A stretch of 64,000 nt of DNA from Gymnopus androsaceus JB14 (Eukaryota > Basidiomycota > Agaricomycetes > Agaricales > Omphalotaceae): the NCBI GenBank assembly GCA_009733575.1, contig ML769393.1, positions 378,628 through 442,627 on the forward strand, read 5' to 3'. Under the pieces are notes generated by a model, which worked only from the letters and a program-made list of their open reading frames with translations, did no database searches and was not told where the DNA came from. Shown piece by piece: positions 47,868-58,556 of the stretch; within the stretch, counting starts at the first letter, position 1, and every line of letters begins with the position of its first letter. A program made the position numbers and the translations under genes.

Positions 47868-50239
47868 CAATTCAAGGAGGGCCAGTCTATTATTGTATCA
47901 GCTGCAGCTGGGTAAGGCAGTTGTGTTTTGAGTAGAGTTAAACCAAGCTCTGATTGTGTCTCCACATAGCGCCACGGGAAACATGGTAGTTCAACTCGCA
48001 AAGTATGCATTTAAAGCCAAGAAAGTCATCGCTATCGCTGGCTCTGCTAAGAAGTGTGAGTGGCTTCGAACCATCGGAGCAGATGTTGCTTTGTACGTTT
48101 TCATCGCTCTGTATCATCACCGCCCACAATCAATCATCAGCAAGTTCCGAAAGTTATGATGCGTATGACATGTATGATCGTATAACCGTTGACCCCATCA
48201 TACCCCGATCATACATCAATCATACAGATCCGGTACCTGGCGCATCATACAGCCTTCATACGGCCTTCATACCGAATCATACAACCTTCATGCCCTTCAT
48301 ACGCCAACTTAGTACTTTTTACCAAGGAGCACACTGTGCATGATTCTTATATCATTTATATCTCTGGACAAAATATTTAAACATGGCAAGCATAATGCAA
48401 TTATTGAAGTGAAATGGCGCTCAATAAGGTTCAACTGCTGCTTCAGTTGGCTTTGCGCTTTGGAATTTAGAAATGACAAAGTCCATTCAAGCTCCGAAAC
48501 TCCGCAGCTATATAGTTTCACGTGTCCCCTGATTTTGTTGCTGTCTCTTTTCTTCATCATCCAAATTGTCCCCAGCGTACGTTGATTGCTTTTTTGTTAA
48601 TTGGCGTTAATTGTTATTGCTTCATTCCAAGCTCGAGCTTCCTGCTTCAAATAGCGGTCTATTGCGTGAATTCTGGTTCACGATAGCTACCAATAATAAC
48701 ATTAACAAAAAGATGTTCAACATGTTCACCGACGAGATTGGTAAGACAATCGGAAAGCACCAGGTAACCAACGTATTCTCCTTTGAGATCAAGTGGCGAA
48801 GCTAATGCGTTAGGATTCTAGGTTGTTCCTTGCCCATCGATTGGCAGGTACAAGAGCTTGGAAGAACCAAAAGCGCGTGAGTCTCTGCTTACCCCTGGAA
48901 TGCAACATTCTACATCCAAGTCGAGTTTCAATGAATCCTCCAGCTCGGCCACATTACCTTCTTCCTCATCGCCATCGCTCACCGTCAAAGTCCCATCTCT
49001 ACCCACTGCAAAAAATTGAACAGGGTGTCGAGACCGTTGAAGACAAGTGTAATAATAATGCGAATTTTCTGGTTGACAGTAACATCGATGCGGTGGTTTA
49101 CAAAGGCAAGGTGAGTTTAGCTACTTTTTATTCCTTTGATGCATCTGATTAGGTTTATAACTGTCGATTCTAGTATAGTCTTTGCCATTGAGGACCGTAA
49201 AATGTGAATGCTCGGTAAGTTAACCCACTATTCTCTTCTTGTGATCACGCCCAAACAACTCCCCCACAGCCCGCCAACGAAGCGAGCAGCATTATACATG
49301 TGCACGCTGGCGCGACTTGGGACTCCTGATACCGCTTTAGTTTACAAGACTCCCGGTCCTGTCTCCCATGCATAGACTTGTGCTAGTGTCACTTTGTAGG
49401 CACAATTGGAGTGGTGGGGGTGATACTTATGCGTAGCTGTATTAGTATTAGTAGTCCTAGTTTTGTTGTCATGTAGTAGGTAGTGAATGAATTTTATTCT
49501 TTTTTCATGCATTCTAACGGAGCGAAAATGAATGCATAATAGAATCTCCAGTATGTATGAAGGGTATAACCTGTGTATGAAGCTGGTATGAAGTGTGTAT
49601 GAAGCAAATTGACTGGCCGTATGACCGCGTATGATCGGCGTATGACGTTACGCACTCCCCCTCTCCCATCATACAGACCCAAGCCCGTATGATCGCGTAT
49701 GATGCGTATAGATCATACGGATTATACGGCTCGGAACTTGCTGATGATGATGATTGGACAGAAACTACAAGGAAAGCTCCTTTAAAAAGGATCTTCAAGA
49801 GGCAGCACCCGACTTCGTCGACTGCTATTTTGACCTGGTAGGAGGGGATATTCTAGACGCTTGCATTCCTTTGGTCAAGCCGTACGGGAGGATCGTTGCT
49901 TGTGGAGCGATCACTGGCTACAACGACACATCCAAACATGTTATAAAGAACTGGACGGAAGTGATCACCAACAGCTTGACAATCCAAGGTGAGTTGACAA
50001 TGGATATAGAAAAGATTTGTGAATGTGCTCAGTCCCCATGTTTAGGTTTCGTTGTGCTACATTTTATGCATCGGATACAAGAAGCCCTGGATTTCATCTC
50101 TTTAGCATTGAAAGAGGGAAAACTAAAGATTGAAGAAACGGTTGTTCGAGCGAGTATCGAAGAGTTGCCAATGATCTGGATGCGCCTTTTCAGTGGTGAA
50201 AATTTGGGAAAGTTGATCTCACAAGTAGCAGACCTTTAA
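47868..50239 (+). pseudogene. MDR reductase 3' half, interrupted by a 1.6-kb element in an intron
   Basis: Begins abruptly with FKEGQSIIVSAAAG next to an aminopeptidase fragment, so the N-terminal domain is absent. Then come ATGNMVVQLAKYAFKAKKV, AIAGSAKKCEWLRTIGADVAL, a long intron (about 48095-49762), NYKESSFKKDLQEAAPDFV, DCYFDLVGGDILDACIPL, GRIVACGAITGYN and, after a small intron, FVVLHFMHRIQEALDF and the tail MRLFSGENLGKLISQVADL. Frames are open and splice sites canonical, so the piece is young or still constrained. Its intron occupies the same place as the 97-bp intron in the half gene at 40.4 kb. Expressed as a truncated protein it would lack the catalytic N-domain. Confidence 0.75.
48133..49748. 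mobile_element. Non-autonomous TIR element, 1616 bp, with subterminal CGTATGAT repeats
   Basis: Eighteen-base terminal inverted repeats ATCATCAGCAAGTTCCGA (48133-48150) and its complement (49731-49748) bound the element. Just inside each end, over about 170-250 bp, are dense copies of ATCATACG/CGTATGAT and CTTCATACG/CGTATGAAG words in mostly opposite orientation at the two ends. The middle (48340-49480) has no transposase-like frame. The element lies wholly within an intron of the MDR half gene. A target duplication is not clear because the flank is an ATC/GAT repeat. Confidence 0.78.
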
Positions 50240-50406
50240 TTTGTAGCACAATATGAAGCGTAGAAAAGCCGAGGCTTTGCAGTACACAATCGATTTGGTC
50301 ACTTCCAAATGTAACTGCCTTTTGAGATCTTTGGGGTACGCCCAAACATCCTCATACGAGCGTATCTCGACCTGAGAGCCCAAAGCAGTTTGCAAATTGG
50401 CCCCAG
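50219..50406. repeat. Direct repeat, right copy
   Basis: Right copy of the 190-bp repeat at 47660. Here the MDR tail is in its native setting (VADL stop at 50239), and the aminopeptidase part continues into the longer degenerate copy. Confidence 0.85.
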
Positions 50407-51240
50407 GCTCAACGCTGTCGCGTTGGAGGAACAACGCCGCGGTAGGTTGTAGTCTCCCGTAGGCAGACTCGAATACAAATGACGATCCGTATGGATGTAT
50501 CTATATACACACATCCGCAAGGATCGTCAGTGTATAACGAGACGCTTAGAGGAGACTAGGTAGGTTGTTCCTCGCCGAAATGAACATGGCATAAGAAAAG
50601 AAGATCGGGTTATAGCCGACATCAGAGCCACGGAGGTTGAACAGCCAAGCAGAGCAGTTTGGACTAGTGCTCGGGGCTTTGGGCTTGAGCTGTTATTGAT
50701 GCTAACGGAGGAAGCTAGGCGAGCGAGTTTACTGGTGACTGATTCTCCCGCGTACTTCTCTTCCAGGGGAAATATCGGGTTTTCCAGACGATTCGGACAA
50801 TCAAAAGCCCAGGCCAGCTCGACGCAAGATTTTTGTTTTTGTCGGAGCAGATATACTTGAAGTTGGATGGATTAGCGTTGGGTCAAGTGCCTTTCCATTG
50901 TGACTACAGCACATCCTGCAAACTGCTGAGAGTCCAATCGATGAAATATCCAGATGGAGCAAGTACCAGTGCCATTGAATCCAGAAAACCAAGTTCATCG
51001 CTCGTCGCATGCCGCAACATAATCGGTGTACCTGAATAGCCCAAGATAATCCCGACCGATTTCGTTTAAAAGGAATAGGCAACACACGCTGGTCTTCGTT
51101 GGGAACAACGTATACATCTACATTATTTTCCTTCTTCATCATCAACTCTCTCAATTTAGCTGGTCTTTCTCCAGTAACAATCGTAGGGAAGTATTTGACT
51201 GAGATGGTCCTTGGCAAAGATTGGGCGGAAAAAGAAAGAG
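50307..51240 (-). pseudogene. Degenerate aminopeptidase P copy
   Basis: Homologous to roughly 5996-7061. Recognisable pieces are YFPTIVTGERPAKLRELM and KENNVDVYVVPNEDQR at the N-terminal end (near 51180-51100), a middle segment with many deletions, and LQTALGSQVEIRSYEDVWAY at about 50340-50400. The frame is broken many times, large parts of the second N-domain and the entire catalytic domain are missing, and a MITE is inserted at 50450. This is true decay, unlike the single-base indels elsewhere. Confidence 0.88.
50450..50558. mobile_element. Fold-back MITE, 109 bp, 9-bp target duplication
   Basis: Ends TAGTCTCC and GGAGACTA are bounded by GGTAGGTTG on both sides (50441-50449 and 50559-50567). 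The two halves are imperfect inverted copies along the whole length, sharing for example TGACGATCC and GGATGT, so the element can fold into one long hairpin. The paralogous site in copy A near 6130 has the target sequence once and no insert, which confirms the boundaries. Confidence 0.88.
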
Positions 51241-51996
51241 GACATTACAAGAGGCATTTTGCGGAAGGTTTGGATCTAGAATGACAAGTAGGATCTCTGA
51301 TAAGATAAGATCATCGAAGACTACTTGATCCGAAACTTATTAGTAAGTGACACATTCTCCTAAGGTAGAGCCCATGCAAGTAGCGTTTCCGCTACTCAAC
51401 ACCCTTGCATAGAATGTCTTTCCTCAAGGCTCTTTGGTACAAACACAACCCATGGACTGGTCGGAAAGGTGGATGATTCCGGACTTTAAACTTCTAGCAT
51501 CTTAAGATTTATCTTTCACGCTACCGCGCGACAAATGAGAATCCAGGAGCTCAGAAGCTCCTGCAGATGGTCACCGGTCAGGTCCGAACTTGCGAAGACG
51601 ATTAGTCCCGAAAACAATCCTATTTTACTCCTAGGTCTAGGCGGCTCTATGATGCTTTATGGCTTCGAATCTATAGCCTCGAAATCTTGGGTGTTATTCA
51701 GGGATGGTCCGTAAAATTTGCAACCTGGTTCACTGTATTTTTTTTTTTCATTCCCAAAGTCCGCTAATCTCAAAATCGCGTCCTAGTAGGCGACTCTTAA
51801 TAGGAGCTTGAGCTTCTGGGGTCCTTCGAATGAACTTCGTTTGAAGGCTTCTTACGCCGGAGAGTCGGTCGTATCTCACGAAACCCATTCAGGGTAGAAT
51901 TCATTGCACAAAGGATCTCGCCCACAGGTTGGCGCATCATTTTTTTCTCTCTATTATAGCCACTGAGACTGGAGTGCAACTCTTCATCTTGGACTT
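51241..51996. other. Upstream region of SDR copy 2
   Basis: Diverged counterpart of 7062-8175. The last 130 bp before 51997 are closely conserved with copy A, suggesting that the SDR promoter and leader lie there. Confidence 0.5.
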
Positions 51997-52796
51997 ATGA
52001 ATCACAACAAACCAATCGCTCTAGTCATTGGCACGTCGCGCGGCATTGGTGCTGAGTTCGTCAAGCAGCTTAACGAAGCTGGCTACGATGTTATAGGCAC
52101 CGTTCGAAAGCCCATGGATGTTCCCGGAGCATCCAAGGTCGTTGACTCGGTCGATTTGGCATCCGACGAAAGCATGGAGAAAGCTGCCAAGGGCATTCCC
52201 GAGGTGGTAAGTGTGATTCACGACAATAAGCATGTTGTTTGATTATTTTCAGGATCTTCTCATCGTCAATGCTAGCATGGGCGCAGACGACCACTTGCTG
52301 ACCACGAGCTCCAAGGAGTTGAACCATTACCTTGACATCAACGTCACTGGAACCCATCGTGCCGTCCACGCTTTTCTGCCTGCACTACGCGCGCGCCAGA
52401 CTCGCAAGATTGTCTTTCTATGCACGTCATTTTGCGGCTCCTGCGAAAGAGCCATCAAGGAGCCGTTCGATACCTTCAACGGACCCTATGCAGTTTCGAA
52501 GGTCGCGCTCAATATGTTGGCAATTCAATTCCAGAGAGAGCTTGCGAAGGAAGGATTTACGGTCATACCCATTGGTATATACACGCCAAATCTCTCCTAA
52601 ATCATGGCTAATTCTTGCTGCAGATCCAGGTTGGGTTGACACTGAAATGGCGCGCGCGACAGGCGCCGATATTCTCAAGGAGGGTGGTATCAGCACTGAA
52701 GAGAGTATCAGCGGGATGCTCAAGGTGATTGCCTCGGTAAAAAAGGGTGATACGTTGCGTTTCCTGGACTGGAAAGGTGAGGAGTGCCCTTGGTAG
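51997..52796 (+). CDS. Short-chain dehydrogenase/reductase, copy 2
   Basis: Near-identical paralogue of the gene at 8176-8975, with the same three exons and intron positions (about 52207-52251 and 52575-52623). All functional motifs are kept: VIGTSRGIGAEF, VNASMGADDH, FLCTS, YAVSK and DPGWVDTEM. Most protein differences are conservative (for example ASR to TSR, SLVGSCEL to SFCGSCER, MGRLTGADV to MARATGADI). The frame is open to GEECPW. It is the only intact gene in duplicated block B, whose flanking genes have decayed or been truncated, so it may be under selection. Substrate unknown. Confidence 0.9.
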
Positions 52797-53157
52797 TAGC
52801 TTATGCACTCTGTAGCTTTGTAACACTTCACTGGTAGCAGTAGTTTTGAAAAAAGATATCTAGTGATAGAAAGGAAAAAAATAGGTAACAGTATTAGCTC
52901 CTTGCAATGTCTGCAAAATGTACCGGATTTTCGTGAAAGTTTTCTTATATGGAGCTTCACATTTGATTTTATTTTCCTGGTTTGGAGAGAGCAAAAGCGC
53001 AGAATAATCATCTACAAAAGTCAAAAGAAATAAGCTCGAACTACTAGAAGTTCAGTCGAATCCCCAAACATGTCTTTTGCAACGGCAATAGTTTCACTTT
53101 CAGCAATGCCTCGAGTGCTGTACTGACAAGGCAAGGTTGTCGATTTATCTGCATAAC
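52797..53157. other. Conserved leader of truncated decarboxylase copy
   Basis: Matches 8976-9790 in patches, best over the last 250 bp. No gene of its own. Confidence 0.45.
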
Positions 53158-53367
53158 ATGAAGTTCATGAATTATTTAAACAGTTGGCCCTTGGCAAAGT
53201 CCTACCAACGACGAGACTGGCTGTCTTCTCCAACTGTCGTCACACTAATGCCTAATCCGGCTGTCCTCCGTGGCGACAGCGTTGGGCACATGCATCAGAA
53301 GATTAGCCAAGTCCTTCGCAGAAGACGAGGATTGATCATTGAGGTCATGAAGAAGCGCCTGGAGTAA
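53158..53367 (+). pseudogene. Truncated copy of decarboxylase-like N-terminus
   Basis: Here an in-frame ATG exists (MKFMNYLNSWPLAKSYQRRDWLSS read in two parts), whereas the 9.8-kb copy lacks it. Homology runs through LRGDSVGHMHQ and ends shortly after a run corresponding to AEDADHG; then an unrelated stop at 53365 closes the frame. No PLP-binding part remains. Confidence 0.8.
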
Positions 53368-53496
53368 GCGCCTTTGAGTAGCCAATAAGATGTCAACAAA
53401 TTACGTCGAAACGCTCTCATTCATTTACCTTCAACCTACCTTTCCCCTAATATCTCTCAATTCACAGACGTCAACCGTCTGCTCCTTTAATTCCTA

Positions 53497-55246
53497 ATGC
53501 TTTCCAAGCAAATCATTGCTGTCGCCCGAGGAAAGAGCTTCCTAAATGCCAGGAGCATCCATGGAGCGACTGCTTTGACTATGTCAAGAGGCTGGTACGT
53601 GACAATAATTAAAAGCCAACTTGTTTTATTGATTTGTACGCAGGAAAGCGTCCAGTAGAAACATCAGGCGGGCCCAGTTCCATTCGACGAATCTTCTGCA
53701 GGGTGAGTAGCACGGAGTGCGATTTCATTCCGGAATTTACCGAAGGTTATGCAGCGGAGACCGTCAAAGTGCCTCAGATGGCGGAATCCATCACGGAGGG
53801 TACCTTGAAGTCTTGGTCAAAACAAGTCGGTGATACAGTTGCTGCTGACGAAGAAGTTGCAACTATCGAAACTGACAAGGTCTGAACTATCTCGGTCATG
53901 TCGCGTTTATATCCACTTACCAGCTATTTCGCTATTAGATTGACGTTTCTGTGAATGCTCCTACTTCGGGAACCATTAAAGAGTTGTTGGCGAATGAAGA
54001 AGATACCGTCACTGTCGGTCAAGATCTGTTCATTTTGGAGCCGGGTGAAGCCGGTGAAAGTACGCTGCTGTTTGCATTTACTATTCTGTCCATCTCACCT
54101 CTCTAGCAGGCTCCGAAGCTTCCCCCAAAGAAGAGTCCAAAGAAGAGTCCAAAGAGGAACACAAAGAAGAGTCGAAAGAAGATCAAACCAAAGGAAGACA
54201 AACCCAAGGAGCCGGAACCCAAAAAAACCGAGAAACCAGCTCCTCCTCCATCTTCGGAAAGTAAGCAACCTCCCAAGAAAGAAGAACCGAAAGAAGCACC
54301 CAAACCAGCGGCCTCAAAACCTCCGGCACCAGCTGCTGGAAGTCGTAACGAAACCAGAGTGAGTGGTTCATGCCATCCCACATAGTCAATGCGTTTTTAT
54401 ACTGCTGCAGGTCAAGATGAATAGGATGCGTCTCCGTATCGCTGAGCGTCTCAAGGAGTCGCAGAACGCTGCTGCATCTCTCACTACTTTCAACGAGATT
54501 GACATGTCATCACTTATGGATATGCGAAAGCGATACAAGGATGCCGTCCTCAAGGAGCACGATGTAAAACTCGGATTCATGAGCGCGTTCGCCAAGCTTG
54601 CTCTCTCGCATTGAAAGAGATACCTGCCGCCAATGCTTACATCGAAGGTGATGAGATTGTCTACCACGATTTCGTCGACCTCAGCGTGGCCGTTGCTACG
54701 CCTAAAGGCTTGGTTACCCCTGTCGTCCGGAATGCAGAAGGAATGAACTTTGTCGAGATCGAGAAGGAGATTGCTGCTCTTGGAAAGAAGGTCCGTGATT
54801 CCCTTCCTTGGAATGAGCTGCCTTGCTGAATCGATTTATCAGGCTAGAGATGGAAAACTCACTCTGGAAGACATGTCTGGCGGAACGTTCACTATGTACG
54901 CAGCTTTTATTTCCTTCTACCGTTGATCTTATGCTGACACTCATTCAGCTCCAACGGTGGTGTCTTTGGCTCTTTGTACGGTACACCCATCATCAACCTT
55001 CCCCAAGCCGCTGTGCTAGGCATGCACTCTATCAAGGACAAACCCGTAGTAGTCGGCGGTCAGATCGTCATTCGCCCTATCATGGTCGTGGCTCTCACCT
55101 ATGATCATCGCTTGTTGGACGGTCGGGAAGCCGTGACGTTCCTTGGTACGGACCTTCATGACCCCATACATGCTGACGCTGACCATAAAATTGTAGTGCG
55201 TGTCAAGGAATACCTCGAGGACCCTCGGAGGATGCTGCTTGTATAA
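53497..55246 (+). CDS. KGD2: Dihydrolipoamide succinyltransferase, E2 of 2-oxoglutarate dehydrogenase
   Basis: Mitochondrial TCA-cycle enzyme transferring succinyl from lipoyl to CoA. The start [20 protein letters not shown] has a basic presequence. The lipoyl domain reads [13 protein letters not shown] and [15 protein letters not shown] (lipoyl Lys, split by an intron near 53881-53939). A Lys/Glu/Pro-rich hinge follows, then the inner core: [67 protein letters not shown] and the catalytic [14 protein letters not shown], with the end [11 protein letters not shown]. About 440 residues without a separate E1/E3-binding domain, as expected for KGD2. One base is missing near 54596 (AKLAL should read AKACSLAL) and one seems extra near 54191 in the hinge. 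In so essential a gene these are likely sequence errors. Confidence 0.9.
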
Positions 55247-56037
55247 CCTTCATAGGCGTTGTATTATCGTGGATTGCTCAAGCTCGTTGTCCTGCTTTGT
55301 TGGCTGGATGAAGACTAAAATTTTACTTACATGTTGAATAATGAACACTATTTATTTGATTCAATCCATCTGGACATGTTCTCGGGATATTTAGCCTAGC
55401 TCTCTGGTCCCGCAATGATTGTCCACAGTGCATATACTAGGAGGAGCATGTTGAGAGGTTAGTCGGCTTTCCTATTCTTTCTTACAACCTAACTGAGCCT
55501 TGCCTTAGCGGCCCCAGCGACGTCACAGGGAAATGCACTCCGGTTCAGTTTTGAAAGTCCATTCAGCGAATGCATCTGTTCCTCTGATCATCTTCGTTAA
55601 CCACTAGAACTGAATAGCTGCGGTTTATCCGATATCGCAAGTTTGAGTGTCAAATAACATATCAATAAATTTGGCTCTCTATGCTTCGACCTTCCTTTAG
55701 CTCACTAGCTGACCGCGAATGGCATCTTAAGCCATCCTTGCAGCTTCATCCAATCGACCATGAAAACATGTGTCGCCAACCAACGCTTCTTCGGGATATC
55801 TCTTGGAGATATCACTCCAAAAACTCCGAGCCTCTTTTTTGCTTCATCTTCAGCTGATATATTTGAATTCAAGGGTATATTAGGGATCAGTGACGGTCCG
55901 TTTTTGTCGAGTAGACTGGCCTGGTGGCCTGAAGGACCTGCTCGTATAAGTTCTATCTGATTTACTATGATTGATCTCTTGCGTTTGCTCAGGTTCTTCC
56001 TCACAAGCGCACTTCCAGGTCATTCACTTTCAGAATA
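55247..56037. other. Intergenic
   Basis: No gene supported; overlapping frames at 55705-56004 on the two strands have no family signature. Confidence 0.4.
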
Positions 56038-57107
56038 ATGTTCGCTCAATCTCCGATTGCTGCTACCTTCCTCCTCCTGTTTTTCACTTTCTTCAAGGCG
56101 GTCAGTGCCCAGGATTGGTACACGGTAGAATGGGACGCTACGTGAGTTGTTCTTCATGACCAGGGGTTGTAGATTGTGCTCACCTAATTTTCTACGACTT
56201 AGTGAATTTGTCTCGATGTCTGGCGATATGATTGTTCCAGATTTGCCTACGCCGGGTTGAATGTATTTTTGTTACAACTCGCGAACTTACTAATATTCCT
56301 TATCTCTAAAGGTGGCACGCCTTACGTCTGGCCTGGCGTTCAAAGCGGAGACGGTGTCCTCCAAGCTGTCCTGGATGGATCCAGTGGCCTTTGGTGGATC
56401 GGTAATCAGTTTCTTTCGCGTCACTGTCCGAGCTGCAGCTTACTTTGTATGATGCAGGCGATGGTTTTTACGGCACGCCCTCTCTCCCTTGGGGTAACGG
56501 ATTCAACGTTAATCCTGGTGACACTGTTCACTTTACTTTTACTTCTGTGGGTTTCTGTACGCCTACTTTGTCATCTGAACTGATCGATGTAATCTTGTGC
56601 AGTCCGGAACTACGTGGACCTGCACGTTGTCCAGCGGAGACTTGAGTGCGTCTACCGCTTTGGATATTACTGGAAACACCATGAACCGGTTCGTTTTCTC
56701 CACTGAATCTGCGCTGTTATCTTCTGACCCCTGTTCAGAGCTATATTCGCCGTGGAGGTACCTTTCCTACCCATCTTTTAGCTTTTGAGAATCTTACATT
56801 TCCGCTGCATAGCTGTACGACGTTGATTTCAATTTCGGTCCCATCACCTACGTATGTGCATATATCTTTGAATGTAGTTCAAGTGCTGAACTTGTCTCAG
56901 GAAAACGTTGTGATCACGGCTACTACGGCTGCTTCTAGCTGGTGTGATACCATTCCTCACCTCGGAACCTACGTATGTACCCCATCAGCTTTTACGCTGG
57001 ATGACTGAATGATGTTCATCCTCTTGCAGCCGTACACTATCACCGGAAACACTGCGTCTGGAAACACTTGCAGGATTGCTAAGATTGTGCAGAGTAGCGC
57101 GGATTAG
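56038..57107 (+). CDS. Small secreted beta-sandwich-type protein
   Basis: About 190 residues in seven or so exons. The signal peptide is IAATFLLLFFTFFKAVSAQ. The mature part reads DWYTVEWDAT, SMSGDMIVPDLPTPG, GTPYVWPGVQSGDGVLQAVLDG, GLWWIGDGFYGTPSLPWGNGF, NPGDTVHFTFTSV-SGTTWTCTLSSG, YDVDFNFGPITYENVVI and the end NTCRIAKIVQSSAD. The Trp-rich pattern (WPG, LWWIG, LPWG) resembles a common agaricomycete group of secreted proteins of eqolisin/concanavalin-like fold. I cannot see the Gln/Glu catalytic pair of G1 peptidases, so no enzymatic role is claimed. Exon borders are approximate because several exons are shorter than 60 bp. Confidence 0.65.
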
Positions 57108-57300
57108 AGTAGATAATTGATGAAATGATGTATTTAAATGTAAATAATTGTTTTGTGCGCCTTCCCTACCTTCCAGTACCTCGCGCTTAGGTTTCGTCAT
57201 GAATTTTTCGACTTCGCTCAGAACGCGGCGATTGATGGGATCGATATGGCGTCAACGGATTCATTTTCGAGTCAGTGATTCCAGCTTGACCTTTGCCACC

Positions 57301-58556
57301 ATGTCTACCCAAAAGTCACCGCAAATGCTCGTCGCCGTGATCGGCGTTGGGCTGGTTGGGTCGGAATTTATAAATCAGCTATTATCCATCCCTGTTGAAT
57401 CTTCTCCGTTCCGTCTCATTTCTCTCACCTCTTCCTCTCGTACCATATTTCGCGAACCAACGAGAGCGATAACTTCAGTCGAAAAATGGAAGAGCGTCTT
57501 ATCCGAATCCACCCAAAAGCCAGACTATGAAAGCCTCACTAAACAGCTTTCTGATCTGATCACATCTTCCACAAAAGTTTCTATCGTCGACAATACATCT
57601 TCGGATGAGATCGCTGCGCTGTATCCTGTATGGCTCAAGGCTGGTATTAACGTGATTACGCCCAATAAAAAGGCATATTCTGGCGATTTGGGATTATATG
57701 AGAAGATTTTGAACGCGAGCAAGGAGAGCGGAGCGCGATTCCTGAACGAATCGACGGTCGGCGCTGGATTACCTAGTTATATCGACTTTGAAAGAGTTGG
57801 TAGCTACTGGAGACAAGGTTTTTTTCTGCTTCGATCTATTTCTTTCGTTCTCTACTAAGTATTATCAGGTCAAGAAAATCGAAGGAGTTTTCTCTGGTAC
57901 AATGAGCTACATCTTCAACGAGTTTTCTACCGGTTCTCCGGATGGTCCCAGCTTCTCTTCCGTCGTCAGTATTGCCCGTGAGAAGGGTTATCACGGTGTG
58001 TAGCTTTTATTTCAGCTGGAACAACGTCTGATCATTATCGCCAGGAACCGCATCCAGCAGACGATCTTAACGGTTTTGACGTTGCCCGCAAGCTTACAAT
58101 CCTTTCTCGTACTATCGGCTCCTCATCGTTGCCTTCTCTTCAATCCTTTGCCTCTGTCCAGACCGCATCTCTCATCCCTGCGGCACTCGAAGGCATCCCC
58201 ACAGGCGACGAATTCCTAAAGAGGCTTCCAGAGTTTGACTGCAGACTTTGACAAGATGCGAAAGGAAGCTAGTGCGGAAGGAAAGGTTCTAAGATTCGTA
58301 GGGGTTGTCGATGGTGTCAAAGGGAGAGGTGAAAGCTGGATTGGAAAAGTATGTTTCGTTCCTTGGTTAATCGGAATTACTGATGAATGAATGAATAGGT
58401 ACCCTGTCTCCCACCCATTCGCCACATCCCTTGGAGGGTCGGATAATATCATCATGTTCCACACGGAACGATACAGTCCCAAGGCCGCTGATCGTACAAG
58501 GAGCTGGCGCTGGAGCGGCGGTCACTGCTATGGGTGTGCTTAGGAGACTTGCTTAA
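57301..58556 (+). CDS. HOM6: Homoserine dehydrogenase (with several one-base insertions)
   Basis: Reduces aspartate semialdehyde to homoserine for Thr and Met synthesis; cytosolic. The N-terminal NAD motif is VAVIGVGLVGSEFI. Conserved blocks: VDNTSSDEIAALYP, INVITPNKKAYSG, FLNESTVGAGLP, the catalytic-region KKIEGVFSGTMSYIFNEFST, DGFDVARKLTILSR-type segment (as LNGFDVARKLTI near 58070), HPFATSLGGSDNIIMFHTERYS and the end VQGAGAGAAVTAMGVL. Length normal at about 375 residues. Four single extra bases (near 57774, 58240, 58324 and 58483) each shift the frame, yet removing them restores the family sequence without any other change. One exon start at 57148 is possible, but 57301 is preferred. Confidence 0.87.

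Larger units (their letters stand above)
50307..53345. repeat. Segmental duplication, copy B
   Basis: Partner of 5996-9955. Gene order is the same: degenerate aminopeptidase P (-), intact SDR (+), decarboxylase leader and start (+). Copy B is shorter because of deletions in the aminopeptidase and the intergenic parts, and stops in the decarboxylase about 45 codons in. Confidence 0.85.

Noticed and set aside
48133..49748. Assignment of the 1.6-kb element to the KDZ or hAT superfamily
   Set aside because: No transposase and no readable target duplication, so a superfamily name would be a guess.
56038..57107. Eqolisin (G1) peptidase
   Set aside because: The overall Trp-rich beta pattern is similar, but I could not place the catalytic Gln and Glu.
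21870..58490. Widespread programmed +1 frameshifting
   Set aside because: The sites share no slippery heptamer, stop-codon context or downstream structure, and four occur in a single housekeeping gene; insertion-type sequencing errors explain them better.
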